Both the position numbers and the translations under genes were made by a program. The notes beneath the pieces were generated by a model that was not told where the DNA came from, did no database searches, and saw nothing but the letters and a program-made list of their open reading frames with translations. A stretch of DNA of 64,000 nucleotides from Rattus norvegicus (taxonomy: Eukaryota > Chordata > Mammalia > Rodentia > Muridae). This document shows, piece by piece, positions 25,901-37,289 of this stretch. Location of the stretch: the NCBI RefSeq assembly GCF_036323735.1, contig NC_086034.1, positions 68,365,939 to 68,429,938 on the forward strand, read 5' to 3'. How positions within the stretch are numbered: position 1 is the first letter of the stretch; every line of letters begins with the position of its first letter.

Positions 25901-26329
25901 GCCCAGGTAACACGTGGCTCAGTGCTATTCTCAGCTGGAGAATTCTTAGGCGTGATTCTGATTAAAGTGATCACTTGGTCAGCATTTAATTTTTAATAAA
26001 CCTTGCTTTAAAATTGGACCAAAATGATGGAATTAGTGAATGTCAGAATTAACAATGAATGGCTTTATTAATTCTGGAAATCTACCTTGAGATTCTAACA
26101 TGACACTACAGACTCCTTCCCAGTGTTCTTAATTATCATTTGTTATTCTTTTTGCATGGGGTGTTCATCATTGTAGAGACTAACTGTCCAAAAAACCAAT
26201 TATAAATAACTGTTTATTATGTTAGTTATGGATGGGTTATCCCTATTGATCACTCACCATCCAAAGGTGAATTTCACATGAGTTTGAAAGAACATAAATG
26301 CTAGTGGAAGGGAAGAGAACTGTAAAATG
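22958..26329. other. Mostly unique DNA
   Basis: No gene supported. 24029-24083 is an AT/CA-rich simple tract. 25240-25740 is GC-richer than its surroundings, with overlapping open frames on both strands (77-79 codons). It might be an LTR I cannot name. Confidence 0.45.
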
Positions 26330-26690
26330 TTGACTTCTGAATATGGCAGGGCTGTTGATCCTATCCAACTCTTAGTAAGTGTTTACCTGCACAAGACCTG
26401 CATAAGGACAAGCTAGTAAAAAAAATCCAGTATGGCCTCACCCTTGCCTGAAGAACTATTGGCTTTTGGCTGCCAAGAGTGTGAGAGCTGTTCTCTTTTG
26501 GGGACATGGCTGTTTGTGCTCATACCTCAAAGAATGGTTCCATACCCATATGAATATGGACAAATCAGAGTTGATTCAGGGGACCAGTAATTATAAAAAA
26601 TGAATAAAAAGAGGACTTAAATCTAGGAGAGAGTCAAGGAAAGGGGACTTGGTAAAAGATAATGATAGACAAATATTATATATATATATG
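26330..26690 (+). mobile_element. Lx-type L1 3'UTR fragment, plus strand
   Basis: Sense Lx 3'UTR phrases occur in order: CAAGACCTGCATAAGGACAAGC, CTTGCCTGAAGAACTATTGG, GGCTGCCAAGAG, TGTGCTCATACCTCAAAGAA and CATACCCATATGAATATGG, then an A-rich stretch. It ends near an (AT)/(GT) repeat at 26675-26700. A 5'-truncated old insertion. Confidence 0.72.
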
Positions 26691-27869
26691 TGTGTGTGTA
26701 TGGAAGGTATTGTTTAAATGTATGGGATTTCTAGAGAATAAAAATATGGACTTTGTTCACCTGTCCTTTATGTATTTATTCATTAACACAAATACCTACA
26801 ATAAGAAAATTACTCACCCATGTTAACACTATCTTTGACACTGTGGCTAGAGTCATTGGAAGACAAAATAATGAAAAGAACCAAAACTCTTATACTCTCT
26901 CTAGAAGGAGATAATTGATAAAATCATAAATGTAGTATGTATTAGAAAGTATTAAATGGGTGTAACTATGTAAGGGAGGGACAAAATGAAAAGTTCCAGT
27001 GTAGATACATACATCATTTTAATTTGGGTGATCAAAGAGGGTGTCACCAAATGGTATAGTGTGGGAGAAGACCTATGTTCATTGAGAGACTCAGACAGGT
27101 AGAATAGTGGATGTACCCGCAGAGGTAAGGGCATCTGAGCCTGATTTGTCAATGTAATGGGTATAATATATGACACATGGGGACAATAGTAGGATATGAA
27201 AGCTAAAAACAACTGAGGAGCTCGAGCATGGAGGAGTAGACCATTGTGCTCCCTTCCCTGGCCACTGACTAAATGAATCTTTGGAAAGATCAAACTAAAT
27301 CGACAAGTTCTCACTAAAGTTTTTAAATGAACCTTCTACCTTTGTGTAAGCATAGTGAGATCTGATGTGACGTCAAAGAGACTGATAGAAGATCATGCAC
27401 TACCCTAGAAAAGGGATAATCATTGATTTGGCCAAGGAAGTAAAAGGCAAGCTAGTAAAATGGTAAGGTTTGGTTAGGCATATATCTTAAAACTAATTGA
27501 AAGGGAATTTGCTACCAGATTGTAGTTGAGTTGTAAGAGAAAGAAAACAAGATCACATTAAGATTTTGGGTTTGATAATCTGGAAATATTAACTGCAATT
27601 AAAACAGGAATGGAGCAGTAGGTAGGACTATTGAAGGCTCATAAACAAGGTCAGTAGTTCATTCTAATTTTTGCATATGTCAAAGTTAATTTAGGCATTT
27701 TATGTAGTTGCTGAAAGAGCTGTTAGATATAAAGATATGGAGTTCATATTTAGCAGAGATCAAGACTTAAGATATTAATTAGGGTGTCATCAGAAAAGTT
27801 GTAACAGCATTGAGACACCAAAAAGTGTTTATTAAAGAAGAAAATATGTTTGAGTACCAAGTGATATTA

Positions 27870-28225
27870 CTCACTTTCCTGTTGCTGTGATAAAAACACA
27901 AGCTTCCAATGCATTTCAAGGAAGAGACAGTTTATCGTAGCTTGTGGTTCCTGGTGGATAAAATCCATTATGACAGAGAGGACCTGGATGGTAGTAAGCA
28001 GCTGGCATAGTGGCAAGGAAAGGAAAATGAAAGCTCCTTTGAAACAAAGAGAACAAACTGGGAATGGAATGGGGACTTTAAATATCAAAACAATTCCCTA
28101 GTGACTTATTTCCACCAGCAAGCCTTTAGCACCTAAACCTTTTCAAACTCACTACCAACTGTACCAAATGTTCAAATGCCCTAGACTGCAGGGAATATTT
28201 CTCATTCAAACCACCACACAGGCCA
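27870..28225 (-). mobile_element. Rodent LTR-like repeat (MaLR-type), minus strand
   Basis: Begins TTTCCTGTTGCTGTGATAAA, continues with AAGGAAGAGACAGTTTATCG, TAGTAAGCAGCTGGCATAG and AGTGACTTATTTCCACCAGC. It ends in CTCATTCAAACCACCACACA. This is the antisense layout of an abundant rodent interspersed repeat usually assigned to MaLR-class LTRs. The family is from recall; the orientation is clear. Confidence 0.65.
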
Positions 28226-30084
28226 ACATCATGAAAACAACCAGACTATGGAATCCAACTGACTATTGGAAAAAGCGACAAGATCACTCATGGCTTTGAG
28301 AAGAACAGTTTCAATGAAATGGCAGATGTTTCCTTGATCTAAATAAAATAGGAAAAATTAAAAATTTAAAGTCCAAGTTTATAGAGATGTGGTCCATGAT
28401 ATGGAGTCAAGTGTGGACTTTTGTTTTAGAAAGCACAGTTTGTGTGCTGATGGAAAAGAAAGAATACTGTTTGCCTAGATTGGGTCTTTAGGGAGAAAAG
28501 ACTGATTATAGTTGAATTCCTAATGGAAGTTACCAGGAGGCAAAACCTTCTAAAAGAAGAGTTCAAGAGACTGTGAGCTTGTCTATAGTGAGAAATATTT
28601 AAGTGGACACTGAAAGTCCAACCAGATGGATATAATGGGCAAGACTGTCTAAGTAAAGGAATAGATATGAAAGGGCTGAGTGTGTCGAGGAGTCCTAGAA
28701 TTTCCTATGAAGGACTTGTGGGCTGGATTCAGCTGTCTTTGGAGAAGCATTTCCCTTGGGAGAGAAACACTCTTCTTTCTGATCTGGAAGAAGGGAAGAG
28801 CCCATAGAGTGATTGAGTGATATTTCTCCTATGAAGCAGCAGGAAGTTCTAGAAGGCATCATGGAAGGGTATCAGGAGAATGGAAATCCTTAAGAGGAGA
28901 TAGAATGCAGTATATTGGAGGAGTAGGTGGCTTAGAGAAGATGTGAGGAGAAGATTGCGATTCATCAGCTTTTTGTGGTACAATAAATAAGTGTACATTA
29001 GAGAATGCAATTAATCATAGCAGGCCACGGTGGATAGAGAGCCTGAATTTGGGGTGATAGGGTTAGGTATCCATGTATATTTCATGCTGAACTCAGGGAT
29101 TTCTTATGAACCTTGCTAGTGGAGGATGTTTCAGTTGAAGTCTCTTTTCTCCCCAGAAGGCTTCTTGTTTTAAAAAAATTCTGCTGGTTCACAGGCTCTT
29201 TTTGAAGTGTAGAAGCTAGAAACAGAAGACACCATTTGATTTTTGTTCAACTTAGGTTCAGTTTGGTTATTTTGATTACTTCATTCAGTTTAATAATTGC
29301 ATCCATAAAAGTCTCTAGTTTGCAATGCCACTAAATAATGGAGAATAATTAGAAGAAGTTTAACATACAATGCAGCGTAGGCCATATTGTGGGTAGGGTG
29401 AAATATGAAGAAAGGATGCTTTTCATCTTTTGTGCTATTGATTCTGGGTATAATGACCTGACCAAGGTAAGAATTGATAATGAAAAATGGATAGCTTTGA
29501 TCTAAGACAAAGAAAACTCTAAAGGAGGGTTGCAGTTATAGTTTGATACTGTTTAAGTTTTAGGAATGCTTCTGAGAATACTTTTTAAGAACTTAGTATT
29601 CCCATGTTTGGGTTTAAAGGTAGTTTGCAATCTATAGCTTTGATTTAGATTTTAGATCGAGGAAAGTCAGCATCATGTCAGCTTATTCTTAGCATTATGC
29701 TCCCCTCCCACTATCAGACTTTAGTAAGATGTCTTTAAAGATGAACAGTGACAAGTACCACTCAAAGACGCCTCTCCTGTGCTCCTTGTTTAGTAGAAGT
29801 GACAATCATAGCTGGGGTACAAGATCTTAGCAAAACAACAAAAAGATAAAATTCATGAAGCATCGATAATGAGAAATGTCAGAGTCATGGGAAATCATTC
29901 AAGAAGCACATGAGCAATCTGTGTTGTTGGCTTCTTTATTTCTGTGAAATTAAACAAAAGCAGGAGCTAGAGAATGAACATTCTTAGACACTCAGTAATT
30001 CTTGGTTGGTGTTAAATTCGGCAAGAAAAATATTACATGATTGACACATTTTTCTTTGACCCTTATTTAATTTACTTTGGACAC

Positions 30085-30088
<4 letters not shown>
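28226..30088. other. Unique non-coding DNA
   Basis: No gene, RNA gene or repeat recognised. Base composition is ordinary and stops are frequent in all frames. Confidence 0.55.
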
Positions 30089-30172
<84 letters not shown>

Positions 30173-30282
30173 CAGAGAGACAGACAGAGAGACAGAGAGA
30201 CAGAGACAGAGACAGAGAGACAGACAGAGAGACAGACAGAGAGACAGAGAGACAGAGAGAGACAGAGAGAGAGAAAGAGAGA
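30089..30282. repeat. Large compound (CA)n(GA)n(GACAGA)n microsatellite
   Basis: A pure CA run (30089-30135) passes into GA and then into mixed GAGACA/GACAGA units to 30282. The plus strand is stop-free across the whole tract, so long open frames on both strands (poly Thr-His then Arg-Glu-Thr; Cys-Val then Ser-Leu) are artefacts. The purine-only half can form triplex DNA. Confidence 0.98.
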
Positions 30283-30374
30283 GGCATATTCATATCCTTG
30301 CCATTCTTAATCTCATATTTCAGTCACTGCCAAGAGCAGTGCAGTATGATTTATATGTATTCCAACTGCCAACT

Positions 30375-30500
30375 TCTTATTAATATATTCAAGAAATATT
30401 TATGGAGTATCTTTTATGCTCTAGGTTCTCTTCTAAGCACTGGTGATTTAGAATTAAACAGAATGGTTAAAATGCATGATCTTATAGAGGCATCCACTTT
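30375..30500 (+). repeat. Ancient mammalian interspersed repeat-like block
   Basis: TTCAAGAAATATTTATGGAGTATCTTTTATGCTCTAGG..AAGCACTGGTGATTTAGAATTAAACAGAATGG (shown in pieces) follows the widespread 'tttattgagcacctactatgtgccaggcact' pattern of ancient mammalian repeats. I cannot decide between L2, MIR and another old family. Confidence 0.5.
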
Positions 30501-31611
30501 AGGGTTTGTAATGGCATAGAAACAATAAATATGCATGCCAACCATGTGCTGACTTGGCATATTATAGACAGGAAACCCAAACTTACTTCATGAATCACAC
30601 AGACACATACATGTGTGCGGGAAATATATTCAATCACAGGGCTTGGAAGACCCTCGAAGACATGTGGCATAAATTATTCTGCTACTTTCATTAAAAGGAA
30701 ATTTGGGACAGAGATGGTGATCATAAATTGCATAAAGTCAAATTGAAGTGGAGAACTTAGCTATTACTGTTAGGTCAAATCAATATTTAATTTCAATTTA
30801 AAGGATAGTTTATTTCTAAGTAACAGTCAAAACCTGAGCGAAAACCTCTCCAATTACCTAGCTATTTAAATTATGTAAAGTGCCTTACTAGGTGGACCAA
30901 CAGTGTTTCATTTTAGCCTTAATGCTGGTAACCATTTGCTTACCATAACTCCTCATTCATGTTCATAAAGATCTCATACTTGTCGTTTTACTGTTTGACT
31001 ATATGTAGGCTTTCAATTATGAATTCTATGGCTACTTAGCTTTCCTTTTCGTGTGGGAAAGTGACAGACACCTAAAAGATTCTCAGATTTGGGATTCAGT
31101 GACTCCTATTGAAGCTGCATGGGTATGGAGGTAGGCCTTCTCATCAGAGAAGATTCTGAAAAAATACCACACCATTCACTCTATTCTCTCAGCAGCAGAA
31201 CCTGCTGTGAACTATGGCTCACTGGTTTTAGTAAACAGTAGGTTCCCATCAACCGCTTTTCTTCTACCTACTCTTCCTGTCTTTGGTCCCCAAAAGGAGC
31301 ATGCATCCTGACTGGCCTACTTCGCCTTATCATCAGTAGCCTTTACTCCCAATTCCTAGCAGCCACTTCTTTGTTTTGAGTCAGGTTTGTCAACTGGGAT
31401 ACTTTCTTTCTTGGCATTTTATTCTTTCCCTGGTCAGGAGTCAAAGTAAATTTAGATTAAGGCCCATCCTCTGCAGTACTGACCTTTTAGTAATATTATG
31501 ATCTCTGCAATCAATTCCTTTTGTTTGACGCATCTGGGTGCTCAACATAATAGCTAATTCTTGTCTTGCAGTATAAAATGTGTATGTTCAGATGGGCTGC
31601 CATTAAAAAAC

Positions 31612-31619
31612 AGAGGTCA
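31612..31619. repeat. Target-site duplication of the ID element, left copy
   Basis: AGAGGTCA, repeated exactly at 31712-31719 just after the ID poly(A) tail. The preceding A-rich bases are also shared, so the true duplication may be about 14 bp with one mismatch. Confidence 0.8.
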
Positions 31620-31622
31620 TAA

Positions 31623-31712
31623 GGGGTTGGGGATTTAGCTCAATGGTAGAGCACTTGCCTAGCAAGCGCAAGGCCCTGGGTTCGGTCCCCAGCTCCGGGA
31701 AAAAAAAAAAAA
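31623..31712 (+). mobile_element. ID SINE (BC1/tRNA-Ala-derived), young rat-type copy
   Basis: About 75 bp of nearly undiverged ID core followed by a 12-A tail. The internal Pol III promoter is intact: A box TAGCTCAATGG near 31637-31647 and B box GGTTCGGTCCC near 31679-31689. ID elements derive from the BC1 RNA gene and expanded massively in rat. Flanking direct repeats AGAGGTCA at 31612-31619 and 31712-31719 are the target-site duplication and may extend into the preceding A run with one mismatch. The copy inserted recently. Its tRNA-like look does not make it a tRNA gene. Confidence 0.95.
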
Positions 31713-31905
31713 GAGGTCAAGTTTCAGGGTTCTTATGCTAATATCTTATAGACAAAAAAACCACTTTTCTATAACAATTTCTTTCTTCTTAATGCTTTTA
31801 GAATTAACTTACTTCATTGGTAATAGCGATGATAAGCAGTTGTAATTTTTTTTAATTTTCATATCTAATGTGAAGAAGCAGAGGAAGAACATATATCCAA
31901 GCATA

Positions 31906-31940
<35 letters not shown>

Positions 31941-31946
<6 letters not shown>

Positions 31947-32095
31947 GTATGTATGTATGTATGTATGTATGATACATATTAGTCACAGTGATGTTGAAAG
32001 ACCAGTCTGTATCCACTATAATTGTTTTAAATAAATATATTTGAAATTTCACTGTTAACATACCCCCTTACTAAGAAGTTATTTCCCAAAATTTC
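31941..32095. repeat. Local direct duplication, copy A
   Basis: 31971-32095 (125 bp) is identical by eye to 33241-33365. Both are preceded by ACAT plus a GTAT tract, with about 6 units here and about 11 in copy B. Left of the tract this copy has a (CA)n run (31909-31940) that copy B lacks, and sequence diverges immediately after 32095. Perfect identity suggests a recent event. It does not belong to a repeat family I recognise. Confidence 0.9.
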
Positions 32096-32145
32096 TTTCT
32101 AATTTGTTTTAACATCTTGCAAATTCTTTGAAAATTAAGTAATTG

Positions 32146-32352
32146 GCAGGTGGTAAGATGGCTCAACTCAGAAAGTCACCTGCTGCAAAGCTTAATGAGT
32201 TGAGTTTGGTCTCTGGAATCCATAGAGTGGGTGGATGCACACTGTGTGGGGATCCAGCCAATTCCATACAAGCTGTGCTCTGACGTCCAGAAGCACTGTG
32301 GAATGCATGCATGCATGTGTCCAGGCTAAGCACTAAATATTAAAAAGAACAA
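32146..32352 (+). mobile_element. Old B2/B3-type SINE, plus strand
   Basis: GGTAAGATGGCTCAACTCAG matches the tRNA-like head (A box), followed by GAGTTGAGTTTGGTCTCTGG (B box position). A body with CTCTGACGTCCAGAAGCACT leads to an A-rich end (AAATATTAAAAAGAAC). Diverged, so an old copy. It lies between the two copies of the local duplication. Confidence 0.65.
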
Positions 32353-33190
32353 AATGAAACTTAAAACCTAAACCATTGGAAATGTAAAGAGTTGATATTA
32401 ACTGATTATTTCTCACTTCACCCTTTTTTATACAGATATGACATTTGGCAATTTTTTGTCATATTAATTTGGGTTGTTTTATCACCCAATTTCACTAGAT
32501 ATTTGAGACTGTTGTCAAGTATTATATGAAAAGGGTATGAGAGGCAGCAGGTGAAAAGGAAAATAAGTTAGAACCATTTGTCTCAGGTTATGAACACAGT
32601 CTTCTTCTATAATGGGATAGAAGTCTAACGTCCAATTTGTTTCCAATCCCACAATAAAAACAGGCCTTTTATAATTATATGTCTTAGAAATATTAAGCAA
32701 AAGTACACCAAGAGAACAACAGTTAGAAATACTTAAAATAGAAATTTCTCTCAGAGACCTCAGAAGATAATGTATGCTGTAGAAATAAACAAACAAACAA
32801 CCAAGAACCCTCCCACTTAGCCCATTGAATGTGGATAAAATAATAGACCCACTAGATATTTCTTTTGAAGACCTGTGGTTTAGGACAAGGATGTAACTTC
32901 ATGAGCACCTCCACAGGGCCTAAGAACAAAGGTTCTTGAACATCAATGGGCACTAAAACTTACGAGCATCTCTCTAATGTATAGATTTCCAGGCCTTCCT
33001 CCCCTGTGAGTCCTTATTCACCTGACCTGGAATGGAGTCCTAGAAGGTACATTGGTACATTTACACACACTTTAGGTGCTCTGACTAAGGGTGGGTTTAA
33101 GGGTATTTAAATGACAGTTACATTTTTTTGATACACAACAAGTGATTATTCTGTGATGGGGTCACTGCTAAAACCTATACATACACATAT

Positions 33191-33192
33191 AC

Positions 33193-33223
<31 letters not shown>

Positions 33224-33365
33224 TGTATGTATGTATGTATGATACATATTAGTCACAGTGATGTTGAAAGACCAGTCTGTATCCACTATAATTGTTTTAA
33301 ATAAATATATTTGAAATTTCACTGTTAACATACCCCCTTACTAAGAAGTTATTTCCCAAAATTTC
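33191..33365. repeat. Local direct duplication, copy B
   Basis: Second copy of the 125-bp unit (33241-33365), preceded by about 11 GTAT units (33195-33240). It lies 1270 bp downstream in the same orientation. After 33365 the sequence has no resemblance to that following copy A. Confidence 0.9.
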
Positions 33366-33496
33366 CATAGTTGACACTGACATACTATCTTTGGCATATA
33401 CATTGCCTAGAGAGGAATGTGCCAACGGGATATAGTTTTGATAGTATCTAACTAGTACGGCAGTTTTTGTTGCTTGACAAACTTTTCCTAATGAGA

Positions 33497-33544
<48 letters not shown>
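33497..33544. repeat. (CA)n microsatellite
   Basis: About 24 uninterrupted CA units. Reverse-strand frames through it read poly Cys-Val. Confidence 0.98.
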
Positions 33545-33546
<2 letters not shown>

Positions 33547-33860
33547 CTATTTCTCCTAGAATGGGATTCCATAACAGATAAAAGTAATAGCTGCACCAAA
33601 GTTCATGTTGGTGAACCAAGGAATTGTTTTTTAGGACCCAAAGGAGTATGGGTAAAGGATAACTATCAGCCAGAAGCACAGATATCTTAAAACCTGCTGT
33701 AGTACTCATCATCTTGAGAATGCTCCCACCTGGGAGCTCTCTGCACAGCTTCTCAGGCAGCCCAATGCTCTGAATATTGCTTGGGCTGCTTAGACTCTCC
33801 TTCCCAAGTCGTTGTTTACTCCTTTGTGTACTGCTAGGGAAGAATTGTAAGAATCTCCCA

Positions 33861-34860
33861 GGTCTAAGTGTAATTGTGGCTTCACAGAATGAATTGGGTA
33901 GCACTCCATCTGTTTTTTATTTTTTGGAATAGTTTGGAGAGTATTGGTGTGAGGTCTTTTATGAAAGTCTGTTAGAATTCTGCACTAAACCCATCTGGTC
34001 CTGGGCCTTTTTTTTTGGCTGGGAGACTTTTAATGACTGCTTCTATTTCTTTAGGGGTTATGGGACTGTTTAGATGGTTTATCTGATCCTGATTTAACTT
34101 TGACACCTGGTATTTGTGTAGAAAATTGTCCGTATCTTCGAGATTTTCCACTTTTGTTGAGTATCGGTTTTTGTAGTAGGATGTGATGAGTTTTTTAATT
34201 TCCTCAGTTTCTGTTGTTATCTCTCCCTTTTCATTTCTGATTTTGTTAATTTGGATACTGCACTCTGGTTAGTTTGGCTAAGAGTTTATTTATCTTACTG
34301 ATTTTCTCAAAGAACCAGCTCTTGATTTTGTTGATTCTTTGTATATTTATTTCTGTTTCTTTGTATATTTATTTCAGGGTTGATTTCAGCCCTGAGTTCG
34401 ATTATTTCCTACCTTCTGCTCCTCTTGGGTGTATTTGCTGTTTTTTAGTCTACAGCATTCAGGTGTGCTGTGAAGCTGCTAGTGTATGCTCTCTCCAGTT
34501 TCTTTTTGGAGGCACTCAGAGCTATGTGTTTTCCTCTTAGCACTGCTTTCATTGTGTCCCATAAGTTTGGATATATTGTGCCTTCATTTTCATTAAATTC
34601 TAAAACGTCTTTATTTCTTTCTTGACTGAGTTATCATTAAGTAGATTGTTGTTCAGCTTCCATGCATATATGTATGTGGGCTTTCTGTTGTTTTTATTGT
34701 TATTGAAGACGAGCCTTAGTCCATGGTGATCTGATAGGATGCATGAGATTATTTCAATCTTCTTGTATCTGTTGAGGCCTCTTTTGTGACTGGTTATATG
34801 GTCAATTTTAGAGTAGGTTCTATGAGGTGTTGAGAAGAAGGCATATTTTTTTTGTTTTAG
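33861..34860 (-). mobile_element. Inverted 5' segment of a twin-primed L1 (ORF2 endonuclease/RT region)
   Basis: About 1 kb that aligns collinearly with plus-strand positions about 42070-43065 of the full-length L1, so it is ORF2 in minus orientation covering roughly codons 185-520. It has many substitutions and stops, so it is older than the 39-45 kb copy. It abuts at about 34860 a plus-strand L1 3' segment. This arrangement, with the 5' part flipped and material lost at the switch, is the normal product of twin priming during L1 insertion. Confidence 0.85.
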
Positions 34861-35821
34861 GATATACCCAAAAGATGTTCCAACATATAACAAGGATACA
34901 CGTTCCACTATGTTCATAGCAGCCTTATTTATATTAACCAGAAACTGGAAAGAACCCAGATGTCCTTGACCAGAGGAATGGATACAGAAAATGTTGTACA
35001 CAATGGAGTACTACTCAACTATTAAAAACAATGACTTCATGAAATTCTTAGGCAAATAGATGGAACTAGAAAATATCATCCTGAATGAGGTAACCCAATC
35101 ACAAAAGAACACATATTGTATGCACTCACTGATAAGTGAATATTAGCACAAAAGCTTTGAATATCTAAGATACAATTCAGAGACCACATGAAGCTAAAGA
35201 AGAAGGGAGATTAAAGTGTGAATGCTTCAAGTACTTCTTAGAATGGGGAACAAAAATACTTATAGGAGGGAATATGGCAACAACGTTTGGAACAGAGACT
35301 GAAGGAAAGGCCATCCAGAGACTGCCTCAAGTGGGGTTCCATCCCATATACAGCCAACAAACCCAGACAATATTGTGGATGCCAGGAAGTTCATGCTGAC
35401 AGAAGCCTGATATAGTTGTATCCTGAGAGGCTCTGCCAGAGCCTGACAAAGACAGAGGCAGATGCTGGCAACCAAACATTGAACTGAGAATGGGGTCGCC
35501 AATGGAGGAGTTAGAGAAAGAGCTGAAGGGGTTTGCAACCCCATAAGAAGAACAACAATATCAACCAAACAGCCCTCAGAGCTTTCAGGTACTAAACCAC
35601 CATCCCCAGAGTACCTATGGCTGCAGTCACATATGTCGGGCATCAGTGGGAAGAGAGTCCCTTGGTCCTGTCAGGCTGAATACCCCAGTGTAGGGGAATG
35701 TCAGGACAGGGAGGTAGGAGGGAGTGGGTTGGGGAGCACCCTCATAGAAGCAGTGGGAGATAGCCAGTTTCTAGAGGGAAAAACAGGAAAGGGAATAACA
35801 TTTGAAATATAAGAAAAAAAA
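34861..35821 (+). mobile_element. 3' segment of the same 5'-inverted L1 (ORF2 end, 3'UTR, A-rich tail)
   Basis: Plus-strand L1 beginning at the sequence equivalent to about 40090 of the full-length copy (near ORF2 codon 1178). It runs through the end of ORF2 and the whole 3'UTR to an A-rich tail at 35808-35821. The junction with the inverted segment shares about five bases (GGATA at 34860-34864), consistent with microhomology. About 660 ORF2 codons are missing between the two parts. The open frames on the minus strand here (35643-35260 and 35001-34600) are antisense or L1-derived shadows. I found no convincing target-site duplication, so the insertion is fairly old. Confidence 0.87.
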
Positions 35822-36042
35822 GAGAGAGAGAAACCTAAACAACAAAATCAGTGCAGTAATATGTTATATATTATAATATATATTATAGTTTGTGTATGTT
35901 ACATATGTTTATATTTAATGCTAAACTCTGGTAACAGAGAGTAAATGTTCTTACCAAACCATAATAAATAAATAAATAAATGCATTTATTTTAAAATCAT
36001 TTTTAAAATAAACTCTCCAACACAACCAAATGAATAAAGGTA

Positions 36043-36175
36043 TAGCTATGGTGTGAATTTTTCTCCTACAAAACTCATGCTGAAATTCAACAGCTGTGTG
36101 ACAATATTAAGAGTGGCCCTTGGGGGATGGTTTCATGCCCTGTGTATTCATTCCTGTGCTGAGTAATGTACCCAG
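36043..36175 (+). repeat. Possible ancient LTR-like repeat
   Basis: CAAAACTCATGCTGAAATTC..CAATATTAAGAGTGGCCCTTGG follows the pattern of old mammalian repeats that read 'aactcatgttgaaatt..gtattaagaggtggggcct'. No ends are visible. Weak. Confidence 0.35.
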
Positions 36176-37067
36176 AGTTCTGGTTGCAGTCTGCACATAG
36201 GCATTGTTAAGCATCCCCTATCTCAATGTTTTGCAAAAATTGTTTTCTGTCACTTCTGATTGCTTAATAAAGTGCTTACCAGCCAATAGCTCAGCAAAAA
36301 ACAAAAACAAACAAACAAACAAGCAAAAAAGACAAAAACAAAAAAGAATTTTCCAGCTGTTTAATTTTCCCAGAGGTGACCATTTATTTACCTCTAAAAG
36401 CTCATGACCCCCGCCATTACTTCACAATTAAAAATAATTGTCTAAAAGTAAGATGTATCTACCTGGTGGGTTTTGAGAATGTTGATAAATAGTGTTTCCA
36501 GAAAAGCCCCTGAAGGACTTGGTGAGCCCCCATGGTGGACGAGAGAGCCTTTCTATTTGTGCATTTGATCACAACCAACATTTTTCTCCACATTTATTTG
36601 CAACCATTGTCCATAGCTTTCTCAACCATTCAACCAAAGCTTTTTCTCAACCAAGAGAGAACCTCAGTCATCCTGAGACTCAGATGAGTGAAATCCTCTT
36701 TTGCTGAAGTTCTTTATAAAGAACTTGTGCTCTTTCTGGGTCCTGAATAGCCAGCGTTGCCTTAAAACATTCAAAGTGTGGTCTCCTGACCAGATTGACT
36801 AACCTCAGGGCCACTCAATATATGAGACTTCCTGCTTACCAGTACCAGGAGTGAAATAGACCTTATGGCGGAGGAAGATCAACCAGGGATTCTATCAATG
36901 GCTGAGAATGGCTGACTGCTATTGATTACCATAAGACTTGGCAGTGTGAAATCCACATAACAGAAGAAATAGACTGCCGAAAAGTAATTCCTAGCTACAG
37001 GTCTCAGTCTCGCTATGTGAATATCTATGCATTAACTCTCAGTTTAATGAGTATTTCTGTTTCATTT

Positions 37068-37135
37068 TTGTAGGCCTGGGTATCAAGCCCAGGGCCTTGC
37101 CCAGCCTAGACATATGCTGTCCCTCTAGTCTCATC
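37068..37135 (-). mobile_element. ID-like SINE fragment, antisense
   Basis: TATCAAGCCCAGGGCCTTGC is the reverse of the ID B-box region, followed by CCTAGACATATGCTGTCCCTCTAG in place of the reversed A-box half. Truncated and diverged. Confidence 0.6.
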
Positions 37136-37289
37136 CTGCTCTTAACTGAACATTTCTATTTTATTCCGCTCAAGGTTTTCTCATTTTTAATTCTTCTACC
37201 TATTCATTATTATAGCTTACAACAAAGGTGGGAGTGCAGTCAAACCAGTACTTAAAATGCATTCTAACACCATTTTATAAATTGCACCT

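Noticed and set aside
26952..27314. 120-codon minus-strand open frame
   Set aside because: No signal peptide, domain or splice-site pattern that I can support, and length is within chance for 64 kb.
30037..30519. 160-codon plus-strand open frame
   Set aside because: Most of it translates the CA/GA/GACAGA microsatellite (Thr-His then Arg-Glu-Thr repeats). No domain or splice context.
31623..31700. tRNA gene
   Set aside because: The A and B boxes and tRNA-like sequence belong to an ID SINE with poly(A) tail and target duplication.
33488..33904. 138-codon minus-strand open frame
   Set aside because: Starts inside the inverted L1 fragment, ends in a CA microsatellite, and has no recognisable domain in between.
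34600..35001. 133-codon minus-strand open frame
   Set aside because: Crosses the twin-priming junction at 34860 and joins unrelated L1 pieces, so it is not a gene.
35260..35643. 127-codon minus-strand open frame
   Set aside because: Antisense to the 3'UTR of the 5'-inverted L1.
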